NCBI RefSeq assembly: GCF_011058315.1
Contig: NZ_CP049298.1
Location: 2,356,001-2,420,000 of the forward strand
Length of the DNA stretch: 64,000 nucleotides
Origin: Chryseobacterium sp. POL2
GTDB lineage: Bacteria; Bacteroidota; Bacteroidia; Flavobacteriales; Weeksellaceae
Reading direction: 5' to 3'
Part shown: in pieces, positions 9,201 to 17,620 of the stretch
Position numbering within the stretch: position 1 is the stretch's first letter
Layout: each line of letters begins with the position of its first letter
Program-made: the position numbers and the translations under genes
The notes under the pieces: generated by a model
The model's input: the letters and a program-made list of their open reading frames with translations, nothing else
Database searches by the model: none
What the model was told of the DNA's origin: nothing

Positions 9201-11609
9201 GTTGGCTTCTTCTGCTTGATGGCTTAATCTAAACTTTGGTGTAGTGGTGTCTATTCTACTGTTGTTGAAAGCTAATGGCTCTGTACCGCCGTAGTTGTGG
9301 AATTGTAGATTTTTAACCGCTAATTGCTCCCAAATCCAAGAAATGCTAGAGTTTTGTGTAATGGTAAAGTTTGCTGTGTCACCAGTTCCTGTAGCTGGTA
9401 CACTTCCCGTTCCTGTCCAACCGGTAACATTATAACCAGCTCTTGTCCCTGAAGTTGCAGTAACAGAGGTGTTGTTGGCAATGGTGTAGTTTCCATCTGC
9501 ATGTGATGCTCCTATGTATGCATTGGAAACAGTGAGGGTAGGATCTCCTAAAACAACGAGGTCATAATCCTCAGTTTCTCCATATTCAAAAGTTGTATCA
9601 TAATTTGCAGAAGTAATACTCTGATCATCATAAGCAGAGCGTACCCTTAACCTTTTTGTTCCCGCCGAAGTTCCAGAAGGAACGGAAATGTTAAATGCTA
9701 GTACTTGGTTTCCTGATGTTGTGTTTGCAGAAACGCCAATATACTCATTTGCATCAGCAAAATCTCCATCCTCATTCCAGTCGACCCAAACAGCTACTTT
9801 ACCACTATTGTATGGCGAGCCAATATCACGGTATGTTGCATTTAAAGTATAAGAATTGCCAGAATTTACGTTAGTACTGAGATTGTACCTATTATATCCA
9901 GTTGGAGTATTTCTATAGATAAGATCAGCATTATTATTTGCACTTGTAGAGGTAATTGCTGTTGTATTATTAATGCTACCAAGAGTTACGTTACCAATTT
10001 GTATATATCCTATATCTTTATATGCCGCTGCATTTGCATAAGTGTGAGCTGAATGTTTATACTTGTCAACTGCATTATAGGTTATTGTTAAATAAGGTTT
10101 ATTAGCATCAGCATATCCAGCAATAACATAAAATTTTGTAGTTGTTCCGCTTCCCCATCCTGGGCTAAAACTAACAGGAAAAAATGCCATATTGTTTCCA
10201 GATTTTTTTTCAACCTCTGATAAGGCTGCTGTTGTAGTTCCAGGGTTTAAACTTACATTTGCCCAAGTTCCAATATTTTGATTTGGCATATAATTATACG
10301 CTCCTCTTGTGTTTCCAGGATCTGTAATTGCAGTATAAAGGTTTGCGTAATTATTTAACCATACTAATCTTGAGAGATCATAACTAGTATGTCCTATATT
10401 AATACTATTTGTATTTGATTCACTTACATAAGGTCCCATCGATCCACCTTTATTACTTATGTATAATGATACATTAACTGCCGTGACATTAGATAACGAA
10501 GGGAGTGAGGTTAGATTAAAAGTTGCCCAGCCTCTATACCAACCACCACTATAACCTGCAGCAATATTTCCGTTACCGCCATTAGAATTATATGTTTGTC
10601 CAGTTGAAAAATTAGTTGTAAAAGGATAAGCAGTTGCTGTTGGGTCAATTGCAATTGGAAAAATCCTCTCATTGGCGAGAATCCAATCTGCTTTTACTTT
10701 TGTATATAATATAAAGATATTTCCTATTTTTTCGAAACTTATTTCGGGAGATAATTGGGAGGGTAAACCTGCGACTTCAGAATTATAATTTTCTATTATT
10801 TCTGGTGCAGAATACTCCATTATGGCTTCCTCATTAGTGTTAAGTACATATATCCCAGGAATTGTTTGGTATTCTTTTTTTAATTTATTGTATTTCTTAA
10901 TTCCATTTACGATGTTGAAATTTTTAGGTAAAATGATTTCTTCTTCAAAAACAAGATATTCTGCTCCTGCAGGTACATTTCCTAAATCTGCTTTTGAGGG
11001 AATAATGTAATTTAGTTTTCTTTGTCCGGTTTTAACAATATACTCCGCAGAAATTTTCCCAAATAAATTGTGGTAGTAGATTTTATCGCCGTCAACTGTG
11101 GCTTTTACATCGGCGGCTTCTTGGGTATTTACTGCGTTGCCATTTGCTTCCCAATACATTTTACCGTTTAGAAATTCTTTTACTTCGCCTTCTTTAGTTT
11201 TAGAGATAATTCCTTTATTTGAGGACGCACCGAAGTGGGATTCCATAAGATTGGAGGTGTTTGCAAAAGGAAAGTCTTGCGAATTGTTTTTCTTGATTTT
11301 AGTGTCAATGTCTTCCCACTTGCCATTTTTTTGGTAATGCATTGCGCCAGCACCAATAACGGCTGTATAGGATCCATCTTTGTTTTTGAAATGTTTAGCG
11401 TCTGCAGTTCTTTTAGAAATATCTTCTATTTTCCCTTTCATCATTTCCAAGGGATGTTTGTCTGAGGTTTTCATCTCTGTGGAAGAATTGGTCAAGGCTT
11501 GAGAAAGTACTTGTTCGTTTTTGTTTTGCCCCCAACTAGAAAGTGAGAGTAACAAAACAAAAGCAATAAGTGTTTTTTTTAGGATTTTAGAAGATAGAAT
11601 ATTCGACAT
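6261..11609 (-). CDS. Giant multidomain secreted protein, GEVED domain, T9SS type A sorting tail
   Basis: 1782 aa. Signal peptide 1-28 (LIAFVLLLSLSSWGQ). The N-terminal region (about 70-510) has YQKNGKWEDIDTKIKK and a beta-rich stretch with GWATFNLTSLPSL, like the front parts of some YD-repeat and DNRLRE-type wall proteins. About 515-690 is a GEVED domain (VWVDWNEDGDFAD ... EYGETEDYDL). A short repeat with WTGTGS follows (about 690-765), then a fibronectin-III-like segment (about 786-880, TTYYVRARAK), a jelly-roll-like segment beginning VNGDFSNGTNDW (about 920-1086) and a TWTGTSSTDW domain (about 1188-1275). The last 75 residues (KIEIYDLSGKLIW ... KKIINP) are a type A sorting domain for T9SS export to the cell surface. 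Probable adhesin or surface-layer protein; no catalytic motif seen. Confidence 0.85.
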   Translation of the reverse strand: MSNILSSKILKKTLIAFVLLLSLSSWGQNKNEQVLSQALTNSSTEMKTSDKHPLEMMKGKIEDISKRTADAKHFKNKDGSYTAVIGAGAMHYQKNGKWEDIDTKIKKNNSQDFPFANTSNLMESHFGASSNKGIISKTKEGEVKEFLNGKMYWEANGNAVNTQEAADVKATVDGDKIYYHNLFGKISAEYIVKTGQRKLNYIIPSKADLGNVPAGAEYLVFEEEIILPKNFNIVNGIKKYNKLKKEYQTIPGIYVLNTNEEAIMEYSAPEIIENYNSEVAGLPSQLSPEISFEKIGNIFILYTKVKADWILANERIFPIAIDPTATAYPFTTNFSTGQTYNSNGGNGNIAAGYSGGWYRGWATFNLTSLPSLSNVTAVNVSLYISNKGGSMGPYVSESNTNSINIGHTSYDLSRLVWLNNYANLYTAITDPGNTRGAYNYMPNQNIGTWANVSLNPGTTTAALSEVEKKSGNNMAFFPVSFSPGWGSGTTTKFYVIAGYADANKPYLTITYNAVDKYKHSAHTYANAAAYKDIGYIQIGNVTLGSINNTTAITSTSANNNADLIYRNTPTGYNRYNLSTNVNSGNSYTLNATYRDIGSPYNSGKVAVWVDWNEDGDFADANEYIGVSANTTSGNQVLAFNISVPSGTSAGTKRLRVRSAYDDQSITSANYDTTFEYGETEDYDLVVLGDPTLTVSNAYIGASHADGNYTIANNTSVTATSGTRAGYNVTGWTGTGSVPATGTGDTANFTITQNSSISWIWEQLAVKNLQFHNYGGTEPLAFNNSRIDTTTPKFRLSHQAEEANEYQIEINSNPTFAGGTNWGQNFTGTFNTNTENNFTFTNAFSPSNNTTYYVRARAKASVNNEWSDWTTEAYSFTYQTPKTNPDWFQTTQAQFQSNSLSGVIADASHDVITASGGNRVVNGDFSNGTNDWTVTGTSGQGKTASIVNTPESSFPGNWLRLGSNFGYSGSGTIVVSQQIDLTNVSQITFNAGNYYSVGGPFDANPNSKAEFKIGGTLTDTSGTLEATITQQGSGQGYSYHRQDKTVDVSSYTGVHVIKFVMTYNANWHGNGTLYYFFADVKAESPPAGTITSTPIHLASVQEATAYQGITWNQSLGGGTLALKVQSSTDGVNFSDIAGYTNITESGDGEKFFDLSGLTPAPPNLRLVGTLDGQNVKMHDWAVAFVKELPCDKTWTGTSSTDWHTPDNWLPIGVPTNKNCVKIPNTFNKPVVSSLATAFAQSLELQEFANLKILSGASISIKNEITNHGDESNFVIEDIGSLVQEENLSNTGKITYNRNTAQAWAKDFIYLGSPVSNAQFSQISNEPGKNFGAFYHWLSSPTPGEAGKWSSAIAGNSVNTMTAAQGYIARVPNNWNAATIYKMNFKGIPNNGDITIPFKTGARQDVVSTNDVNEAYQDKWVLLANPYPSAIDALEMLNLQSNKDLLFDSGNPSNPYNSDGALYFWNHKDGTGAMQNPFYNNGTNYSSDPSNHYILKNFTGTTPIETPINNSPSGNWNGKIPAAQAFFIRGKENADGHFSFTNSMRVTGENDSYYKNNEKHRFWLDLTKKDNNKSAQTLIGYVDGASNGLDFMYDGLSMDNDLDIYTNIMGKNLSIQGRSLPFDSQDIVTLGYTAPQTGAYRIGLFQTEGLFAPHGIQTIYLKDKSNGIIHNLIDAPYEFVTDTGRYNDRFEIVYEKTTLTTENIQKTQLNIIYDDLQKRWLILSPQHKILKIEIYDLSGKLIWIKKALNTTAFSIPYRHVNQKTALIKVHTDNVEVVTKKIINP

Positions 11610-11680
11610 GGCCTAAGGATTTGTGTTTTTAGAGTACGTGGATCGTGATGCTGTCTTAAAATGGCATCATCAATAGAAAA

Positions 11681-11717
11681 GAAAGAATCCCGAAAATTTG
11701 TATTCAGGGATTCTTTC
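11681..11717 (-). terminator. Rho-independent terminator of the 334-aa T9SS gene
   Basis: 11-bp perfect stem, 11681-11691 (GAAAGAATCCC) with 11707-11717, followed on the minus strand by TTTCTTTTC. It lies between the 334-aa gene and the giant-protein gene, so the latter should have its own promoter, although no exact TAnnTTTG is seen there. Confidence 0.8.
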
Positions 11718-11733
11718 ATATAGAAAAGTATAG

Positions 11734-12738
11734 TTAGTTTTTAATTTTTTGGCTTAGTTCTTCGCCGTTTTCTAATTTGGCTTTTAAGATATAAATGCCT
11801 TTTGCTAAAGGATTGGCGTTGATTCGAACTTCTTTGTTGTTGTTGTTATCAGAAAGATTTGTGACAAGTTTGCCACTCATGTCATACAGATTGATTTCTT
11901 TAATGTTAGAAGCATTGGTTTTTACCACAAAGTTTTCACCGTCTTTGTAAGCATTTAGCTTGTTCTTATTCACTTCTAATGTTCCGGCAGTTGGGATTTT
12001 TGTACCTCTAATGATAATATCGTCTATGATAAATCCGCCACCACTTCCATATCCTTCATCCACCACCATACGAAATGCTAGTCGGAAGTTAGGTTGATCT
12101 GCTCGGTTAGCGGGTAAAGTTAAGGTTGTTGTTTTTACTTCTGCGTTTCCATAATAGAGACCACCTCCAAATGTACCATGCTCGCTGGTCTGTCCGCCTT
12201 GTCCTCCAGACTCGTCCATCAGCCAAGTTGATCCACCATTGATAGACGTGTTGATGGTGCCATAATCGTACACAATATCGTCTTCAACTTCTCCTACGCA
12301 TCGCCATTTGAATTCTACTGTTATATTTTCGTAACCAGCAGTGGATACGCCAACATGTGCCCAACGTGTTGTATAGAAAGCGCCTGCTGATGGCTCTTCG
12401 CCATCCCAAGTTCTGAATGCCTGATGAGCTACATTAGGACTGTTGGCATTGAAGAAGCCCATGCCCAGAGATTTTCCAGAAATAGGCATTACAATATCGT
12501 TGCCTCCACTCGCGTCGTCTGACCAATTCCAAAGGTGTCGGTAATTGCCATATTGGGTTGCTGTTGAGCTAGCCAGCCAACCGTTGATAGGCGTTGTTGC
12601 GGATACGATTGTATTTGTAAAGTTTCCATTGTTACCATCAAAATTTTGTTGGTAGATAACCTCTTGCGAAAATGCATAGCTGCTTGTCAATAGTGCGGAG
12701 CAAATAGCAAGTGTTTTTAAATAGGAATTTTTTCTCAT
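11734..12738 (-). CDS. Secreted jelly-roll protein with T9SS type A sorting domain
   Basis: 334 aa. Signal peptide 1-24 (ICSALLTSSYAFSQ). The middle (about 25-250) begins EVIYQQNFDGNNG and ends GGGFIIDDIIIRG, the start and end signature of choice-of-anchor-J/MAM-like beta-sandwich domains (F-E/D-G opening, FIIDDI closing strand). The C-terminal 75 residues (NKLNAYKDGENFVVKT ... INLYDMSGKLV ... KGIYILKAKLENGE ... KIKN) form a typical T9SS type A sorting domain, so the protein is exported through the type IX system and attached to the surface or released. It has its own terminator. Preceded by a 527-bp gap without a recognisable promoter box on this strand. Substrate or ligand unknown. Confidence 0.85.
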   Translation of the reverse strand: MRKNSYLKTLAICSALLTSSYAFSQEVIYQQNFDGNNGNFTNTIVSATTPINGWLASSTATQYGNYRHLWNWSDDASGGNDIVMPISGKSLGMGFFNANSPNVAHQAFRTWDGEEPSAGAFYTTRWAHVGVSTAGYENITVEFKWRCVGEVEDDIVYDYGTINTSINGGSTWLMDESGGQGGQTSEHGTFGGGLYYGNAEVKTTTLTLPANRADQPNFRLAFRMVVDEGYGSGGGFIIDDIIIRGTKIPTAGTLEVNKNKLNAYKDGENFVVKTNASNIKEINLYDMSGKLVTNLSDNNNNKEVRINANPLAKGIYILKAKLENGEELSQKIKN

Positions 12739-13265
12739 TGTTTATTTAGAGTATTAGAGTTGTATATCGTTTTTGATTTTTTTAAGCTGTTATTTATTAT
12801 TTAGAATAGATTGTTTTTGTTGATTTGGTTATAAATTGTGATAAAAATATTGTGTTTTTAATTTTTAGTTCAATAATTATCGGCAATTAATGAAAATTAC
12901 ATAAGAATAAAAAGTTTTCACCTATCCGTTTTCTGTAATTTAAAAACGATTTTTCGATTTATGTACTGATAATCAAGATGTTGTTTTCTTTGTTAAATGT
13001 TTTTTATGAGTGCGATGTATGAAGTATATACAGCCTGAAATGATTCTTTTGTATTAAAAAGAGCTTGTTTTTGACTTAATTTCATACGGGATTCGACTTT
13101 TTTTTGAAGAATATCAAGGTATATCTTGACTTTTACATTTGTTTTATCTATTTTTAGACTAGCTTTATGAGATTGTTATATCAGGATTTAATATTTAATT
13201 TTTTGATATTTTTTTTAATAAAGAATGAAAATTTTTGGTGTTTTGTTAATTGTAATAGGTCGTAA
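12739..13265. other. 527-bp AT-rich divergent intergenic region
   Basis: It separates the minus-strand T9SS gene from the plus-strand TPR/AraC regulator. I find no ORF or RNA gene. A TACATTTG box on the plus strand (13134-13141) could serve the regulator. A small dyad TCAAG-GTATAT-CTTGA lies just before that box (about 13114-13129). The rest shows nothing I can name. Confidence 0.5.
13134..13141 (+). promoter_or_regulatory. -7 promoter element before the TPR/AraC regulator
   Basis: TACATTTG matches TAnnTTTG exactly, 125 nt upstream of the proposed GTG start. The nearest TTG is 27 nt upstream, longer than the usual spacing, so the match is weak. Confidence 0.35.
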
Positions 13266-14879
13266 GTGGGTGTTATTCTAAATAAGAATTCAATTGTGTA
13301 TCATTTATATAAACTTTGTTTTATGTTTTGCTTTGTTGTGGTGTCTGGGCAACAAAGTATTGGTATGGAAAAAATCAATAAAGATTTTGAAAAGGCGCTT
13401 CATTATGTGACTTCTGATAATCCAGAGAAAGCGATTCCGATTCTGAATCAAATCCATAAAGAAGGTAAAGCTATTGGCTATCAGCATGCTGTGACGCGGG
13501 TAGGGCATACGCTTGCTATTATTTATTTTAATAGTTCGGATTATGATAAAGTTATCAATCTGGATGACGGCTTTCTAAAAGTTGGCGAAGAGATCAAAGA
13601 TTATGAAAAAATGTCGCACATATACAGGCTTAAAGCTTGCGCATATTCGGAGTTGGGCGTCTTAAAAAAAGCCAAAGATGTATATGCTTCAGCTTTAGAA
13701 TATGCGAATAAAATAGAACCAGGCAATGGCAAACAACATGCTCTAGGCGTTATTTATGGTAACCTGGCGAGTCTTTTTATAAAAAGTGGTGCTCCTCAAG
13801 ATTCGATTTTTGCGAGTATAGAAAAAAGTATAGCGGCAGCAGATAAAATAACAGAAACAGATAATCTTTATATTTCTAAAAAATACAGTCTGATAGCTTA
13901 TTCTTACATGATTTTGGCTAATGAGTATCTGAAGTCTGGCAATCAACAATTGGCGGGAACCTATTATCAAAAAGCTTACAAAATTCATAATACCCAACCA
14001 GTACCCTTGGTAGAAAAAGTGGTTTTACTAAATGAGTTAGGTTATTTTTATAGTGAACAAAAAGATTATGAAAAAGCCGTAGAATATGCAGAACTTGGAC
14101 TTGCTATGGAGAAAAAAGCAAGTTTTCCGCAGCTTAGGAAAGTTCTTTTTGAAAGCCTCTCAAAATCCTATTTGGAATTGCAAAAGACAGAAGACTCCAA
14201 AAAATACTTTGAACTGTTCACCGCTCTAAATGACAGCATCAACAAAAATGATAGAAGCGCGTTAAGTAGTACCATCATAAAACAAGAGAAACAATATAAG
14301 GATAAAGCAGAAAAACAAAGTCTTATCTACGCCTTGTTGTCTGTGGGTTTAATTGTTTTGGTAGTTGTTTTTTTCTTGTATTACAAAAAGAAAAAGCAAA
14401 AACAGATTCAGAAAATAAAAAGCATTTTAAAACAACTCGAAGAGCAACATCATGACAATAAAAATGACGTTTCCGTTAGCACGATAATAGAAAAAATAGC
14501 CGACAAAGAAGAAGAAATTGCACTAATGCCTCCTGAAGCCGAAGAGAAACTTTTGGAAAAACTTAGCGATTTCGAAAAAGAAAAACATTATCTCGAGCGA
14601 AAAGTGTCTTTACCCTATGTAGCAGCAGCTATAGAAACTAATACCAAGTATCTGTCTTATATTATTAAAAAACATAAAGGCAAGGATTTTAATAAGTACA
14701 TCAATGATTTGAGAATAGATTATATCGTTAGAAAGCTGAATGACAACCCAACTTATAGACATTACAAAATAAACGTCTTGGCCGAAGAAGCTGGTTTTTC
14801 GTCACATTCGAAATTTGCCACGGTTTTTAAAGCTTATGTCGGGAGCTCGCCTTCGGAGTTTATAAAATACTTGCAATAG
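13266..14879 (+). CDS. TPR sensor with transmembrane segment and C-terminal AraC-type HTH
   Basis: 537 aa from a GTG start at 13266; the next ATG (13323) would leave too short and uncharged a signal peptide, so GTG is preferred. Order: signal peptide about 1-29 (LCFMFCFVVVSG), tetratricopeptide-like helical pairs about 35-330 (EKAIPILNQIHKEG, LGVLKKAKDVYASALEYA, QQLAGTYYQKAYKIH, EKAVEYAELGLAMEKK), one membrane helix about 350-374 (LIYALLSVGLIVLVVVFFLYY), a charged coiled region, and an AraC-type DNA-binding domain about 445-537 (YVAAAIETNTKYLSYIIKKH ... INVLAEEAGFSSHSKFATVFK ... SPSEFIKYL). This is the common Bacteroidota layout of a membrane-bound regulator with an outward TPR part and a cytoplasmic HTH. 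Targets unknown; it lies beside T9SS and glycan genes. Confidence 0.85.
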   Translation: MGVILNKNSIVYHLYKLCFMFCFVVVSGQQSIGMEKINKDFEKALHYVTSDNPEKAIPILNQIHKEGKAIGYQHAVTRVGHTLAIIYFNSSDYDKVINLDDGFLKVGEEIKDYEKMSHIYRLKACAYSELGVLKKAKDVYASALEYANKIEPGNGKQHALGVIYGNLASLFIKSGAPQDSIFASIEKSIAAADKITETDNLYISKKYSLIAYSYMILANEYLKSGNQQLAGTYYQKAYKIHNTQPVPLVEKVVLLNELGYFYSEQKDYEKAVEYAELGLAMEKKASFPQLRKVLFESLSKSYLELQKTEDSKKYFELFTALNDSINKNDRSALSSTIIKQEKQYKDKAEKQSLIYALLSVGLIVLVVVFFLYYKKKKQKQIQKIKSILKQLEEQHHDNKNDVSVSTIIEKIADKEEEIALMPPEAEEKLLEKLSDFEKEKHYLERKVSLPYVAAAIETNTKYLSYIIKKHKGKDFNKYINDLRIDYIVRKLNDNPTYRHYKINVLAEEAGFSSHSKFATVFKAYVGSSPSEFIKYLQ

Positions 14880-14991
14880 ATTTTATGATTAAAGGCTTTG
14901 GATGTTTGGAAATCAGTGTCTTGACTTTTAGAATCTATATTTTTATAAATGGGATGTTATGCAAAGCTGTTAACAAGTATAATAAAAATTT

Positions 14992-14999
14992 TATATTTG
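14992..14999 (+). promoter_or_regulatory. -7 promoter element of the pEtN transferase/acyltransferase pair
   Basis: TATATTTG, an exact TAnnTTTG match, 17 nt upstream of the ATG at 15017; distance fits a short leader. Confidence 0.55.
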
Positions 15000-15016
15000 C
15001 CTCTAAATAAACATTA

Positions 15017-16567
15017 ATGAAAAGAAAAAGATTAAATTATTGTCTTATAGCAGGTTTGTTTCTGGTGTTATTGGCAATTTATTTATTCCTAAACATAAAA
15101 ACCAATTCTTATCCTTGGCATAATAATATACAGATTACGCGACATAGTGTTGATTATGCATTGGGTTTTGCCTCTTTTAGTTTTTTCCTAGCGCTATTAA
15201 TAAAAAAAAGTAAATATCTAAAATATGTTGCTTATGTTTTTGTGGTGTTAATGTTTGTTAACGTGTTGATTTCCACAAGTGTATTTTATGTTTATAAAGA
15301 AATATTTAATAGGGAAATGGCATATAGCATAATGTCAACATCATATAAGGAAGCTAGTAATATCTCTTCTACTTTTTATATTCCTATTTTTTTCAGTTTA
15401 ATATATATTGTTTTTTTTAGTGTTTTTATAGAGAAATTAAGTCAGGTTATTAAAATCAATACTTTAGCTTATGTTGTTTCGATACTTTGGATTGTAATTC
15501 CAATATGTTGGACTTTTAAAGAAAAGAGGGATATAGAGGCGTATAGAATTACCCATCCTGGTTATGGCGTTCATTATGTAGAGCCAAAATTTGTTTTTCA
15601 AACATTTCCTTCATTTTATCAAGGGATTAACTATTTGAATGATATACAGGCTGTTAAAAAATATAAGCCAGATTTTTCCTTAATATCTAAAACGATAAAT
15701 TATGATGCAATTGATAAAGTTGTTGTTGTCGTTGGAGAATCTGCTCGAAAGCAAAATATGTCGCTCTATGGCTATGGGAGAAAAACAACGCCCTTTGAAG
15801 ATAAAGAAAAATCAAATATGTTTCTTTATACGGATGCGGTTTCGCCTGCTTTTGTCACATTCCAAGCTGTACCTCTCAGCTTAAGCAGTATTAGTATGGA
15901 TACTTATGCACAAAACAATTTTGGGGATATAGCAGATAATATCATTAATGTAGGAAGACATTTTAATCGAAAAACTTATTGGATAACTGGATCCAAGTCC
16001 GAGCCCGAGCATATATTAGCCTACAATGCCCATCAGCTAATAAAGACCGAAGATAGCCATGATGGCTACCTGCTTCCAGAATTTAAAAAATTAATAAAAA
16101 ATAAAGAAAAACAGCTTATTGTTCTACATTTGTTAGGATCGCACGCCGATGCAAAAAATAATTATCCAAAAACACATACTATTTTTAAAAATCAAAATAG
16201 CTTGGACGAATATGATAATTCCATTGCTTATACCGACTATTTGCTTGGACAAGTTTTTGAAGATCTTAGAGATACTAATAGTGCAGTACTTTATTATTCG
16301 GATCATGGACAAGCCTATACGAACGAAAAGTTTTTCCACGCACCATCGCAAGAAGCGAACATGATTCCTCTTTTTGTTTGGTATGGCAGTAAGGTTCCAG
16401 AAGCATTGCGAAAACCAGGGGTTGAGACTAGACAGACATCATCAACGATTGTTTATGATTTGGTATTGGAACTTATGGGATTGCAGAATAGCAAGTCAAA
16501 TAAAAATGATCAAGCAAAATTTCTTAAAAATGGGAAAGTAATTCCTTTTAACGAACTCAAAAAATAA
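15017..16567 (+). CDS. Phosphoethanolamine transferase-like membrane sulfatase-fold protein (EptA family)
   Basis: 516 aa. About 1-180 holds five hydrophobic helices; the remainder is a periplasmic alkaline-phosphatase-fold domain. Recognisable family sites: VVVVGESARKQNMSLYGYGR with the metal-ligand Glu241, the stretch AVSPAFVTFQAVPL with Thr281 as probable nucleophile, LHLLGSHADAKNNYP (about 374-388), and YYSDHGQAY with Asp429/His430. Lipid A and core pEtN transferases (EptA, EptC, MCR) share this layout, so it probably moves phosphoethanolamine from phosphatidylethanolamine onto lipid A or another surface glycan. It overlaps nothing but is followed after 1 bp by an acyltransferase gene, so both may decorate the same molecule. 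Target is inferred, not shown. Confidence 0.85.
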   Translation: MKRKRLNYCLIAGLFLVLLAIYLFLNIKTNSYPWHNNIQITRHSVDYALGFASFSFFLALLIKKSKYLKYVAYVFVVLMFVNVLISTSVFYVYKEIFNREMAYSIMSTSYKEASNISSTFYIPIFFSLIYIVFFSVFIEKLSQVIKINTLAYVVSILWIVIPICWTFKEKRDIEAYRITHPGYGVHYVEPKFVFQTFPSFYQGINYLNDIQAVKKYKPDFSLISKTINYDAIDKVVVVVGESARKQNMSLYGYGRKTTPFEDKEKSNMFLYTDAVSPAFVTFQAVPLSLSSISMDTYAQNNFGDIADNIINVGRHFNRKTYWITGSKSEPEHILAYNAHQLIKTEDSHDGYLLPEFKKLIKNKEKQLIVLHLLGSHADAKNNYPKTHTIFKNQNSLDEYDNSIAYTDYLLGQVFEDLRDTNSAVLYYSDHGQAYTNEKFFHAPSQEANMIPLFVWYGSKVPEALRKPGVETRQTSSTIVYDLVLELMGLQNSKSNKNDQAKFLKNGKVIPFNELKK

Positions 16568-16568
16568 T

Positions 16569-17618
16569 ATGCAAGGTTTATATAGTAAAATTGAAACCAA
16601 CTTCTTTAAAGGTATTGGGATTTTAATGATTGTTTTTCACAATTATTTTCATTCGTTACCAGAATTTGCTTTGGAAAATGAAGCTGGTTTTTCTGCTGTT
16701 AATGTTAAATTGTTTACTAAACATTTGGTGAGTTTTGATTTTAATAATTGGATAGGTTCAGTATTCGGATTCCTTGGGCATTATGGCGTGCAGATTTTCA
16801 TTCTCTTTAGCGCTTATGGATTAAGTATTCAGTTTAGTAAGAGTAGTCAAAGTGTTACACAATTTGTTTTGCGCAGGCTAAAGAAGATTTACTTTTTAAT
16901 GTTTTTTGGTATCGCTTTTTGCATTGTTCTTTCGTGGCTTGTAGGCAATCCAATGTCGCTTTATGATATCGCTAAGAAAAGCTTTCTACTAGGCTCTACG
17001 ATTAGTAGTTTTTCAGATTGGTATTTGTATGGGATGTTTACGGGTCCGTTTTGGTTTTTTGCTTTAGTTATACAACTTTATACTATATTTCCAGTATGTT
17101 ATAAAATCATAACTCGTTTCCAAAAAGAAAAAGTTTGGCTGGTTTTTCTAGGATCTTATGTCATTATCTACCCCATTTATTATTTTACTTTAGGAACACA
17201 TTTTACTATATTGGGAAGTGTTTTTGGGCATTTGCCCGAAGTGTTTTTGGGAATTGCTATGGCACATTTTAAAATTAAAACATTTGATAAATGGATCGTT
17301 ATTGCCGCAGGAATTGTTTTCATATTTTCTCAGTTTTTTGAAATCATCTTTCCATTAAGCTTTTTAGCAATCAGCATATTGTTAATCCAAGCTTTTAATT
17401 GGTTGGAAAAAGCAAGTCCAACAGTATTAAAAAAGATTATAATTTTTACTGGAGAAATTTCGATGATTTTATTTGTGGTGAACGGCCGTTTTAGATTTTT
17501 GCCAATTTTCTCAGACTTTTCGATGTCTCAGGTTATGTATTATATTCCGCTATTATTTGGACTAAGCTATATTCTTTTCGTACTGTATAATGCTCTACAA
17601 AAGCAACTGAAAATATAA
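16569..17618 (+). CDS. Acyltransferase family 3 membrane protein
   Basis: 349 aa. The N-terminus ETNFFKGIGILMIVFHNYFH (about 8-27) has the basic-FKGI-x-x-H pattern typical of acyltransferase-3 (OafA/WecH-like) proteins, in which the early His is important. About ten hydrophobic helices follow, with GPFWFFALVIQLYTIFPV (about 158-175) as the second family block. These enzymes transfer acetyl or similar groups to sugars at the membrane. The start is 1 bp after the pEtN-transferase stop, so it is translated from the same message. The gene ends 2 bp from the end of the convergent GT2 gene. The acceptor sugar is not predictable. Confidence 0.82.
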   Translation: MQGLYSKIETNFFKGIGILMIVFHNYFHSLPEFALENEAGFSAVNVKLFTKHLVSFDFNNWIGSVFGFLGHYGVQIFILFSAYGLSIQFSKSSQSVTQFVLRRLKKIYFLMFFGIAFCIVLSWLVGNPMSLYDIAKKSFLLGSTISSFSDWYLYGMFTGPFWFFALVIQLYTIFPVCYKIITRFQKEKVWLVFLGSYVIIYPIYYFTLGTHFTILGSVFGHLPEVFLGIAMAHFKIKTFDKWIVIAAGIVFIFSQFFEIIFPLSFLAISILLIQAFNWLEKASPTVLKKIIIFTGEISMILFVVNGRFRFLPIFSDFSMSQVMYYIPLLFGLSYILFVLYNALQKQLKI

Positions 17619-17620
17619 AA

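Noticed and set aside
9320-9502. Glutamine/leucine/threonine-rich frame inside the giant T9SS protein gene
   Set aside because: A shifted reading of the Thr/Gly-rich repeat region, with no start context or family features.
6261-11609. Polymorphic (Rhs/YD-repeat) toxin
   Set aside because: The front part resembles such proteins, but there are no YD repeats, no C-terminal toxin or immunity gene, and the C-terminus is a T9SS tail.
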